NCBI RefSeq assembly: GCF_001514235.1
Contig: NZ_KQ948934.1
Span: 248,001-312,000, forward strand
Source: Streptomyces caeruleatus
GTDB lineage: Bacteria > Actinomycetota > Actinomycetes > Streptomycetales > Streptomycetaceae
Reading direction: 5' to 3'
DNA: 64,000 bases
This document shows positions 9,492 to 16,778 of this stretch, in pieces (positions within the stretch are counted from its first letter, which is position 1; each line of letters begins with the position of its first letter). Under the pieces are notes generated by a model. That model did no database searches, had not been told where the DNA came from, and worked only from the letters and a program-made list of their open reading frames with translations. The position numbers and the translations under genes were made by a program.

Positions 9492-9875
9492 TCACGCGGC
9501 CTTGGGCGCGTTGACGTCGCTCGGCAGCGCCTTCTGGGCGACCTCGACCAGCGCCGCGAAGGCGTTGGCGTCGTTGACGGCCAGCTCGGCCAGGATCTTG
9601 CGGTCGACCTCGACGTTCGCGGCCTTCAGACCCTGGATGAAGCGGTTGTACGTGATGCCGTTGGCGCGGGCAGCGGCGTTGATGCGCTGGATCCACAGCT
9701 GGCGGAAGTCACCCTTGCGCTTCTTGCGGTCGTTGTAGTTGTAGACCAGCGAGTGGGTGACCTGCTCCTTGGCCTTGCGGTACAGGCGCGAACGCTGACC
9801 GCGGTAGCCGGAGGCCTGCTCGAGGATCGCCCGGCGCTTCTTGTGGGCGTTCACTGCCCGCTTGACGCGTGCCAC
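9492..9875 (-). CDS. rplT: 50S ribosomal protein L20
   Basis: 127 residues. Starts MARVKRAVNAHKKRRAILEQASGY, the canonical basic N-terminal helix of L20 that threads into 23S rRNA, followed by the globular domain (FIQGLKAANVEVDRKILAELAV). Third gene of infC-rpmI-rplT. In several bacteria L20 represses this operon through its leader; see the leader terminator at 11051. Confidence 0.99.
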   Translation of the reverse strand: MARVKRAVNAHKKRRAILEQASGYRGQRSRLYRKAKEQVTHSLVYNYNDRKKRKGDFRQLWIQRINAAARANGITYNRFIQGLKAANVEVDRKILAELAVNDANAFAALVEVAQKALPSDVNAPKAA

Positions 9876-9986
9876 TTTTTAACTCCTTGTAGCGGGGCCG
9901 CGGTTGGACTCACACGGCCCGGTATCGATTGGGTCCCGGTCCAGACGTACGGCGCGGATCGATCCGAGGATCAGGCGCCGGGTACG

Positions 9987-10181
9987 TCACTTGCCGAGAA
10001 GCTTCTTGATCTTCGCGGCGTCGCCCGGGGCCATCTCGGCGTTGCCGGTCAGGCGGCGCGTCACGCGGGACGACTTGTGCTCGAGCAGGTGGCGCTTGCC
10101 GGCGCGCTCACGGAGCACCTTGCCGGAGCCGGTGATCTTGAAGCGCTTGCTGGCACCGCTGTGCGACTTGTTCTTCGGCAT
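9987..10181 (-). CDS. rpmI: 50S ribosomal protein L35
   Basis: 64 residues starting MPKNKSHSGASKRFKITG and ending KIKKLLGK, typical L35. ATG at 10181 has a GGAGAG ribosome site nine bases upstream; the longer open frame to 10295 is spurious. Lies between infC (110 bases upstream) and rplT. Confidence 0.98.
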   Translation of the reverse strand: MPKNKSHSGASKRFKITGSGKVLRERAGKRHLLEHKSSRVTRRLTGNAEMAPGDAAKIKKLLGK

Positions 10182-10291
10182 AGCGCCGTTCTCTCCTCGT
10201 CGGTGGCGTTCCGGTGCCCGGTCGTGAAACCGGGCACGGTGGAACGTCGCTCTTGTATCGATTACGTCCTGGGGACTCACGTCCCCCGGGA

Positions 10292-10966
10292 TCACGCCTC
10301 GGCGGAAGCCTCGGCAGGTGCCTCGGTCTCCACGGCGTTCTCGGAGTCCGCGGCGTTCTCGGAGTCCGCGGCGTTCTGCGACTTGCCGGGGTTGGCCTTC
10401 GCGTCTGCCTTGCGGGCTTCCTGCGCCTGGCGGGCCTCGGCCATCGCCTCGGTCTTCTTCTTGTGCGGACCGAGAACCATGATCATGTTTCGGCCGTCCT
10501 GCTTCGGGTTCGACTCGACGAAACCGAGGTCCTGGACGTCCTCCGCGAGACGCTGCAGCAGTCGGTAGCCCAGCTCGGGCCGGGACTGCTCGCGACCACG
10601 GAACATGATCGTGATCTTGACCTTGTCGCCCTGCTTGAGGAACCGGACGACGTGACCCTTCTTGGTGTCATAGTCGTGCGGGTCGATCTTCGGCCGGAGC
10701 TTCATCTCCTTGATGACCGTGTGCGCCTGGTTCTTGCGCGCCTCACGGGCCTTCATGGCCGACTCGTACTTGAACTTCCCGTAGTCCATGAGCTTGCACA
10801 CGGGCGGACGGGCGTTCGCCGCGACCTCGACCAGGTCCAGGTCGTACTCCTGCGCAAGCTCCAGTGCCTTAGCGAGCGGGACGATGCCCACCTGCTCGCC
10901 ACTGGGACCGACAAGTCGCACCTCGGGAACGCGAATCCGGTCGTTGATGCGGGGCTCGGCGCTGAT
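10292..10966 (-). CDS. infC: Translation initiation factor IF-3, probable ATC start
   Basis: 224 residues from an ATC codon at 10966. IF-3 N-domain (RINDRIRVPEVRLVGPSGEQ) and C-domain (KLRPKIDPHDYDTKKGHVVRFL) are complete. It binds the 30S subunit and checks start codons. No ATG or GTG fits the N-terminus: the conserved SAEPRIND segment is immediately preceded by ATC, with GAGGAGG four bases upstream. An upstream in-frame TTG (11053) has no ribosome site and lies on the leader terminator. Use of a discriminated start codon would give the autoregulation known for E. coli infC (AUU). The C-terminal tail is acidic and alanine-rich, with a tandem repeat, as in other Streptomyces IF-3 proteins. 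Confidence 0.95.
   Translation of the reverse strand: MSAEPRINDRIRVPEVRLVGPSGEQVGIVPLAKALELAQEYDLDLVEVAANARPPVCKLMDYGKFKYESAMKAREARKNQAHTVIKEMKLRPKIDPHDYDTKKGHVVRFLKQGDKVKITIMFRGREQSRPELGYRLLQRLAEDVQDLGFVESNPKQDGRNMIMVLGPHKKKTEAMAEARQAQEARKADAKANPGKSQNAADSENAADSENAVETEAPAEASAEA
10333..10376. repeat. 18-bp tandem repeat in the infC tail
   Basis: About 2.4 copies of CGGCGTTCTCGGAGTCCG (plus-strand reading), encoding SENAAD units of the acidic C-terminal extension of IF-3. The length is a multiple of three, so copy-number change would keep the frame. Confidence 0.7.
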
Positions 10967-11050
10967 GGATCCTCCTCGGTTAGCACCACACGGCGGTCTG
11001 GCGGACAGCCGCGTATGTCTCTTTTCCGTAGACCTAACCGCGCCGAAGCA

Positions 11051-11082
11051 CAAAAAATGCCCCGGACGATCACAGGCGGGGC
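11051..11082 (-). terminator. Intrinsic terminator inside the infC leader (candidate attenuator)
   Basis: On the minus strand GCCCCG, a twelve-base loop, CGGGGC, then ATTTTTTG. A six-base all-GC stem with a run of six T is unusual in Streptomyces. It lies in the ~290-base leader between the candidate promoter (11266-11295) and the infC start, so it would stop transcription before the operon unless relieved. Attenuation by L20 or by ribosome status is known for infC operons of other bacteria; here it is inference. Confidence 0.55.
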
Positions 11083-11265
11083 TCCAAACACTGCCGGAGC
11101 ACCGCCGCGATGACCGCGGGGCGCGATTTCGGGCGACTCCATCGTCCGTACGGAACGATGGTGGCCGCCTGACCGGGTGACCCGCCGTCCCGGAGGACGG
11201 TCAGGTGGGAAGTCGGAGCCTCCACTTGTGGGCTGGGCAGTAGCTGTCCAGCCGGTCGTTACACA

Positions 11266-11295
11266 AGGTTAGCAGGTAGCCGGGGGTGGTGCTAA
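11266..11295 (-). promoter_or_regulatory. Candidate promoter of infC-rpmI-rplT
   Basis: Minus-strand TTAGCA (-35) and TAACCT (-10) separated by 18 bases. This predicts a transcript start near 11259 and a leader of about 290 bases before infC. Confidence 0.4.
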
Positions 11296-11326
11296 TCGGC
11301 TTACACCGGGGCCTATCGTGTGGGAC

Positions 11327-11701
11327 ATGAGTGACACCCCTGCCGAGTCCGCCGAATCTGCCGCGGGCCCCGACTTCGACGAGATGACCCGCGACATCGC
11401 CGAGGTCCCCGCCGTCGAGGTGATCGTGACGGTCGCCGTCAACCTGATGAGCGCCGCCGCCGTGAAGCTCGGTCTGACCGAGGAGGGCGACAAGCACAAG
11501 GACCTGGACGAGGCCCGCAAGCTGGTGCACGCCCTCGCCGGTCTGCTGGACGCCAGCACGACCGAGATCAGCTCGTTCCACGCGGCTCCGCTGCGCGACG
11601 GCCTGAAGTCGCTGCAGCTGGCCTTCCGCGAGGCGTCCATCGTCCCGGACGAGCCGGGCCAGGGCCCGGGCGAGAAGTACACCGGTCCGGTCTACGGCTA
11701 G
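11327..11701 (+). CDS. DUF1844 family protein
   Basis: 124 residues. It matches the short DUF1844 family: an acidic N-terminus followed by VEVIVTVAVNLMSAAAVKLGL and a helix containing DLDEARKLVHALAGLLD. No catalytic residues are recognisable; the family has no established function but is commonly found next to infC in actinobacteria. A TATCGT box ends eight bases before the ATG, so the transcript may be nearly leaderless. A GTG at 11318 is an alternative start. Converges with the next gene, whose stop is two bases away. Confidence 0.85.
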   Translation: MSDTPAESAESAAGPDFDEMTRDIAEVPAVEVIVTVAVNLMSAAAVKLGLTEEGDKHKDLDEARKLVHALAGLLDASTTEISSFHAAPLRDGLKSLQLAFREASIVPDEPGQGPGEKYTGPVYG

Positions 11702-11702
11702 T

Positions 11703-12434
11703 TCATCCGCGTACGTACAGGGGCTCGCCCGGCGGCGTCGCCTCGGCCGGCAGCAGTGCCAGGTCGAGGCCGCGCACCAGGCGGGCCCTCAGTGTTTCGT
11801 CGGCGGCGAGCCGCTCGGCGACCGAGCGGGCGGCCCGGGCGGGTGCGGCGGACCCGTCGAGTACGAGGGCGAGGGTGCCGTCGGCCTGTCCGGGCCCGAG
11901 GTGGGCGCTGAGCACGGCGGGCTCGGCGGCCACCGCTGCCCGCACGGCCTCCCGTACGGCCGGGTCGGCGAGCGGGTCGGTCGTGGTGCGGCCCTCGGCC
12001 AGCGCGAGCAGCGCGCGGCCGGTCAGCTCGTACGGCACCGGACCGGCCAGGTCCAGCACGACCGTGTCCGCCTTCTCGTGCGCGGCGGCCTGGAGGGCCT
12101 GGTGCAGGGGGACGGCGACGGGGCGGGCCGCCGGGTCCCAGCGGGCGAGTGAGTCGGTGGAGGTGAAGGCGGGCAGGGCGACGCGGTCGCCGGCCTTCAG
12201 GGTCGGTACGGCCATGTCGCTGCTCTTCTCGCGGCGCAGCCCGTTCTCGTCCTCCTCGACCTCGCCGAGCACGGCCACGACCGGGACGAGCAGCCGGGCC
12301 TCTTTGAGCGCCTCCAGGACCGGGCCCTCGGCGGTGCGGTCCGCGGCCCAGGCGGCGAGCGCGGCGCTCAGCCGGGGGGAGGCGGAGCCGTCGTCGTCGG
12401 AGAAGGGAGAGTCGGGAATGTTCTTGTTCGCCAC
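11703..12434 (-). CDS. SseB-like protein
   Basis: 243 residues from the GTG at 12434, with AGGG nine bases upstream. Alpha/beta protein with the pattern of the SseB (enhanced serine sensitivity) family: a strand-rich half (LLVPVVAVLGE, MAVPTLKAGDRVALPAFTS) and a second half with TVVLDLAGPVPYELTGRALLALAEG. The family is common in Streptomyces and has no known biochemical role here. The open frame extends to 12506 but without ribosome site or family support. Monocistronic as far as can be seen. Confidence 0.75.
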   Translation of the reverse strand: MANKNIPDSPFSDDDGSASPRLSAALAAWAADRTAEGPVLEALKEARLLVPVVAVLGEVEEDENGLRREKSSDMAVPTLKAGDRVALPAFTSTDSLARWDPAARPVAVPLHQALQAAAHEKADTVVLDLAGPVPYELTGRALLALAEGRTTTDPLADPAVREAVRAAVAAEPAVLSAHLGPGQADGTLALVLDGSAAPARAARSVAERLAADETLRARLVRGLDLALLPAEATPPGEPLYVRG

Positions 12435-12583
12435 GGTCACCGACCCTATCGGGGGGATGCTGCTGCGCTTGTGCGGGCCCGGAAACCGGGCTGTGACGCG
12501 TTTCACCGGAATCTCAGATTTCCCTGACGCACATCTAACGTCCGTCTAACGGCCCGCACAGTCACCGCCCCGACGATCGCGGC

Positions 12584-13582
12584 ATGGAGTCCTCCAGAGC
12601 CCGCCGCGCTCGTCCGTCCGCAAGCCGCTCGCTGGTCTGCGGCGCCCTCGCCGCCGTCGCCGTTGTGGGTGCCACGGCCACCGGGGCCGTGTACGTCCAG
12701 GCGCGGGCGCACTCCGGGACGAGCGCCGTATCGTCGGCCGTGGTGACGCCGTCGGCGAGCGAGGAGGTTTCGGTGGAGTCCGTGGCGCGGCCGACGGTGG
12801 ACCACGACGAGCTGCTGGCGACGGCCATGGCGGTGGTGGACGTCCCCGAGGGCGTCGAGGTGTCGGTGGCGGTGCTGGACCCGGCGTCCGGTGCGGGTGC
12901 CTCGTACGGGGACGGTGCCTTCGACACGGCGAGCATCGTCAAGGTCGACATCCTGGCGGTGCTGCTGCTTCAGGCGCAGGACGCGGGGCGGGAGCTGACG
13001 GCGGCGGAGAAGGCGTACGCGACCGCGATGATCGAGGACAGCGACAACGCCTCCGCGTCGGAGCTGTGGCGGGCGATCGGACGGGCGGAGGGGCTGGACG
13101 CCGCGAACGCGCGCCTCGGGCTCACGGGGACCGAGGGCGGTGACGGGATGCTGTGGGGGCTGACGCAGACCACCGCGGACGATCAACTCCGGCTGTTGCG
13201 GCAGGTGTTCGGGGAGGAGTCCGAGCTGACCGAGGATTCGCGGGCGTATCTGGGCGGGCTGATGGGGCGGATCGCGGCGGGTCAGCGGTGGGGGGTGTCG
13301 GCGGCGGGCGACGGGTCCGGGTGGGCGTTGAAGAACGGGTGGCTGCCGCGTACGGCGACAGGGCTGTGGGACATCAACAGTGTGGGGCGGGTGACGGTCG
13401 ACGGCCGGGACTGGCTGGTGGCCGTGCTGTCGGACGGCAACGCGACGCAGGCGGAGGGGATCGCGCTGGTCGAGGCGGCGGCGGTGGCGGCGGTGTCGGT
13501 GTTCGCCGAGGGAGCGCCGTCCGCGACCGCGTCTGCCTCCTCGCCGGGTTCCTCGGCCGTGGCCGCCGCGGGGGCGTCGTAG
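12584..13582 (+). CDS. Exported serine hydrolase, class A beta-lactamase fold
   Basis: 332 residues. Basic N-terminus plus hydrophobic segment (about 17-39) is a signal anchor or signal peptide. The penicillin-recognising fold shows S117-x-x-K120 (SIVK) and S153-D-N155 (SDN). The third motif, usually KTG, reads KNG (ALKNGW), so it may not be a true beta-lactamase. Relatives include D,D-peptidase-like and LprQ-type exported proteins. The alanine/serine-rich tail after about residue 305 is low-complexity. A degenerate copy of the last ~80 coding bases follows the gene (13629-13731). The ribosome site at the ATG is weak, so the start is provisional. Confidence 0.85.
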   Translation: MESSRARRARPSASRSLVCGALAAVAVVGATATGAVYVQARAHSGTSAVSSAVVTPSASEEVSVESVARPTVDHDELLATAMAVVDVPEGVEVSVAVLDPASGAGASYGDGAFDTASIVKVDILAVLLLQAQDAGRELTAAEKAYATAMIEDSDNASASELWRAIGRAEGLDAANARLGLTGTEGGDGMLWGLTQTTADDQLRLLRQVFGEESELTEDSRAYLGGLMGRIAAGQRWGVSAAGDGSGWALKNGWLPRTATGLWDINSVGRVTVDGRDWLVAVLSDGNATQAEGIALVEAAAVAAVSVFAEGAPSATASASSPGSSAVAAAGAS

Positions 13583-13628
13583 GCGGTCCGGCCCCGGGCG
13601 CTGGAAATCGCGGCGGCGCGGCGGGGGT

Positions 13629-13731
13629 TCGCGCTGGTCGAGACGGCGGCGGTGGGCGGTGTTCGCCGAGCGAGCCCCGTCCGCGACCGCGTCTGCTCCG
13701 CGCGTCGTAGCCGATCCGGTCCCGTTCGCTA
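13629..13731. repeat. Degenerate tandem copy of the serine hydrolase 3' end
   Basis: Matches 13461-13602 (the last ~120 coding bases and just beyond) with small deletions: both contain GCGCTGGTCGAG, GGTGTTCGCCGAG and CCGTCCGCGACCGCGTCTGC in order, then a GCGTCGTAG. The second copy is frameshifted relative to the first. Confidence 0.75.
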
Positions 13732-14916
13732 GAAGTCGTGGCGTTCGCGGCGGCCGCGCCACAGGAGGACCGCCCAGACCAGCAGGAGGGCGCCGGCGCC
13801 GCCCGCGAGCGGGGCGGTCCAACTCGTCGTGTCGTCGTCGGACTTGGCGGCGTCGGGGCCCGACCCGAAGTACTCCTCGCCGTACCCGGCGGGCTCCAGG
13901 TTCTCCCGTTTCATGTGGGAGGCCTTCTCGATGGCCGCGGCCGGGTCGATGAAGCCGTAGCCGCGGGAGTCGTCGCGGCCGTCGGCCGGCGCGTTGCGGG
14001 CCGTGTCCTCCAGGAGCTTCTTGATCTGGGCCGGGGTGAGGCCGGGGTGGGCGGCCTTGACCAGGGCCACCGCTCCGGAGACGAAGGCGGCCGCGGCGCT
14101 CGTGCCCCAGCCCTTGTAGTACTTGTGGTCCGGATCCGCGATGACGACGTCGACGCCGGGGGCGCTGACCGTGGCGTACCAGCGGCGGGTGGAGAAGGAG
14201 GCGCGGGTGCCGAACTTGTCGACGGCGGTCGCGGCGATGACGCCCGGGTAGGCGGCCGGGAAGGAGATGTGGTCGCCCTTCTCGCCGCCGTTTCCGGCCG
14301 AGGCGACGACGACGGCGCCCTTCTTCAGGGCGTACTGGACGGCCTCGTCCTCGCCGGCCTCGGGGTGGGCGGACTTGGAGTCGTCGCCGAGGGAGAGGTT
14401 GATGACGTCGGCGCCGTGGTCGGCGGCCCAGCGGATGCCCTCGGCGAGGGCGTTGCCGCGGGTGCTGCGGGCCCTGGCGCGGGAGCGGTCGCCGTCCTCG
14501 AGGATGACGCGGACGGGGAGGATCTTCGCCTCGGGGGCGATACCCATGACGCCCTCGTCGCCTCCGGCGCCGTGTCCGTGGCCGGCGATGATGCCGGCCA
14601 TCGCGGTGCCGTGGCGGGCCCAGGCGCGGTCGCCGCGCTCGGCCCCGAAGCCGACCATGTCCTTGCCTTCGAGGACGTTGCCGACGAGGTCGGGGTGGTC
14701 GTCCTCGACGCCGGTGTCGAGGACGGCGACGGTGATGCCCTTGCCCTTGGTGGTCTGCCAGGCGTCCTCGGTGCGCATGGCGTCCAGGGTCCACTGCTGG
14801 GCGCGTATGGAGTCGGCGTGTGCGGCGGTGGACGGCAGGACGGCGAGGCAGGCGCCGAGGAGGACGGCGAGGGGGCCGGTCCGCCGGGTCATGAAGGTCT
14901 TCACAGCACTGGTCAC
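13729..14916 (-). CDS. Mycosin-like subtilisin protease (type VII secretion-associated)
   Basis: 395 residues from a GTG that overlaps the stop of the upstream gene (GTGA). A signal peptide (about 1-34) leads to an S8 protease domain with the full triad: D67 (VLDTGV), H102 (RHGTAMAG), S273 (GTSAAAA), and oxyanion N209. A C-terminal transmembrane segment (GGAGALLLVWAVLLW) followed by basic residues anchors it, the MycP architecture. Mycosins process or support ESX/type VII secretion; no EccB/C/D/E or WXG100 gene lies in this window. Translational coupling with the proline-rich membrane protein suggests that the two work together at the membrane. Confidence 0.93.
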   Translation of the reverse strand: MTSAVKTFMTRRTGPLAVLLGACLAVLPSTAAHADSIRAQQWTLDAMRTEDAWQTTKGKGITVAVLDTGVEDDHPDLVGNVLEGKDMVGFGAERGDRAWARHGTAMAGIIAGHGHGAGGDEGVMGIAPEAKILPVRVILEDGDRSRARARSTRGNALAEGIRWAADHGADVINLSLGDDSKSAHPEAGEDEAVQYALKKGAVVVASAGNGGEKGDHISFPAAYPGVIAATAVDKFGTRASFSTRRWYATVSAPGVDVVIADPDHKYYKGWGTSAAAAFVSGAVALVKAAHPGLTPAQIKKLLEDTARNAPADGRDDSRGYGFIDPAAAIEKASHMKRENLEPAGYGEEYFGSGPDAAKSDDDTTSWTAPLAGGAGALLLVWAVLLWRGRRERHDF

Positions 14917-16499
14917 GACGACTGCTCCGGGGACGGGCCGACGTTCTTGCGCAGGGCGCGTTCGACGCGGTCGGCGAGGCCCTGCGCCTCGTGGCCGAGG
15001 CCGGACTGGGCGACGGACGTGGTGGCGCCCGACTGCATGGCCTCCTCGGCGGGCTCGGGCTCGTCGACGGTGCGGCCGTCGGCCCAGCCGGAGACGGCGT
15101 AGACGACGACGGGGGCGTCGGTGAGGACGGAGACGGTCCAGGAGGCGCGCTGTTCGTCGCCGAATCCGGCGGCCAGGGTGCCCTTCGCCGCGTAGGGGCG
15201 GGGCATCAGGTCCGTACGGCGGTCGAGGCCCTGTTTGGTGAAAGCGGTGTCGAAGGACCGCATCGCGGCGGCGTCGGCGGTGGTGAAGAGCAGGCCGACG
15301 GTGGTGACGTAGCTGCGGGTGGCGTCGGTGTAGGTGGCGCGCAGGAGGCGCTGGCAGCCGACGGGGGCGAGGGCCTTGCGCAGCAGGGGGTCGAAGGCGT
15401 TCGCGCAGCCGGCGTCCGGGGCGACGGCGATCCGCGTCCAGATCCGGTCCGCGCCGCCGGGGCCCGCGCCCTGCCCGGTCACGGTGGGCGGGAACAGCCG
15501 GTCGACGGGGATTCTGTGCCACAGGCTTCCGGCCGCGGCGAAGGTGTCCTGCCCGTCACCGTCGCCCGAGTCGCCGATCAGCCAACTCCCGGTCACGGCC
15601 CCGCCGATGAGTCCCACCCCGAGCACGACACAGGCGGCCGCCGCGGCGAGCCGGGGGTGGATCCGCACGCCCAGCGACCGCGGGCGCGCCTGCTCGCCGT
15701 ACCCCTCGGGCTCCCCGAACGACACGACGGGCCGCCCGGCCCCGGGGGCCCCACCCGGCGCCAACGGGGCGCTCCAGGAGAAGGACGGGTCCGGGGCGAA
15801 CCCGGCGGGCCCGTGACCGTCGGTGGCGCGCTCGGTACGGCGGGAGGGGTCGGTGGAGGCCGGGGTGGCGTAGCCGCGGGATGTCGGGCCGTCTCCGGTG
15901 GAGGGGGCGGGCGTGGGGCGTTGTGGGGCGGAGGCGGGGGTGCCGGAGTGGTGGGGCGGCATGCCGACGGCGGGCTGGGGGGATCCGGTGGCCGGCTGCG
16001 GGGGCATGCCGGCAGAGCGCCGCGCGGGCCCGGAGCCCGACTGTCTGGGCTGGCCCGGGGAGGCTTGTGCCGGGCCCGAGCCCGGCCGCGGGGGTGTGCC
16101 CGACGGGCGGTTGCCGGGCTCGCGGGAGGGGGCCGCCTGGATGGGGCGCATACGGAAGGTGGTCTCCGCCGCGGTCTCGGCGGGGGCGCCCGGGCGGCGG
16201 GGCGGGGTGCCTGGTGGGGCGGGGGTCTCGCGGTGCGACGACCCGGCGCCTTCCGTGAAACCCGCGGTGGGCGGTCCGTCCGGGAAGCGTGCGGAGGCGC
16301 GGGGCGGGGGCGGGGCCGTGGGGGTGTTGTCCGCCGAGGCCGGGGCGTTCTGGTCGGGGAGCGGCTGCGCGGTGCCGTCGGCCGTCGGCGGGGCCGTGGG
16401 GCGCGGCGGTGTCGTCGGGCGGGGCGGGGTGGAAGGGGGCGGGGGCGGGGGTGTCGCCGGGCGTGGGGGGATGGGGGCGCGCCGCGCTTCCGTGCTCAT
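14913..16499 (-). CDS. Proline-rich single-pass membrane protein coupled to the mycosin
   Basis: 528 residues. The first ~280 residues are proline/threonine/alanine-rich and disordered. One transmembrane helix follows (about 290-312, LAAAAACVVLGVGLIGGAV), then a ~200-residue extracytoplasmic domain with two cysteines (ACAN... and VGCQR) that could form a disulphide. Topology: disordered cytoplasmic tail, folded domain outside. I do not recognise the family by name; similar proteins accompany mycosins in Streptomyces. The stop overlaps the mycosin GTG. ATG at 16499 chosen; upstream frame is not favoured. Confidence 0.75.
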   Translation of the reverse strand: MSTEARRAPIPPRPATPPPPPPSTPPRPTTPPRPTAPPTADGTAQPLPDQNAPASADNTPTAPPPPRASARFPDGPPTAGFTEGAGSSHRETPAPPGTPPRRPGAPAETAAETTFRMRPIQAAPSREPGNRPSGTPPRPGSGPAQASPGQPRQSGSGPARRSAGMPPQPATGSPQPAVGMPPHHSGTPASAPQRPTPAPSTGDGPTSRGYATPASTDPSRRTERATDGHGPAGFAPDPSFSWSAPLAPGGAPGAGRPVVSFGEPEGYGEQARPRSLGVRIHPRLAAAAACVVLGVGLIGGAVTGSWLIGDSGDGDGQDTFAAAGSLWHRIPVDRLFPPTVTGQGAGPGGADRIWTRIAVAPDAGCANAFDPLLRKALAPVGCQRLLRATYTDATRSYVTTVGLLFTTADAAAMRSFDTAFTKQGLDRRTDLMPRPYAAKGTLAAGFGDEQRASWTVSVLTDAPVVVYAVSGWADGRTVDEPEPAEEAMQSGATTSVAQSGLGHEAQGLADRVERALRKNVGPSPEQSS

Positions 16500-16778
16500 G
16501 CACCCCCCGTTTCCTCATGTCCCGGGCCCGATCCCGTACGCGGGCCGTCGTTCCGTGTTCCCTGCCCCGGCCCGGCGCGGAACTCGTCCGACCAGGCACG
16601 CATACCCGCACGGGAGAGGCGTCATCCCGGCGACGGTGCGCCCGGGACCGTTCCCCACATGCGTGCGCGTCACTCTACGGGTTGATCCTGGGCGGACGGG
16701 AACCAGTCCGGGACCCCGTGCACATCTGCCCGGAACATCCCCCTACCCTGCGGTAATCCTGCATGGCAGGCTTCATTC

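Noticed and set aside
10967..11053. Upstream TTG start giving a 29-residue extension of IF-3
   Set aside because: No ribosome site, it would cross the leader terminator, and the strong GAGGAGG sits just before the ATC that precedes the conserved N-terminus.
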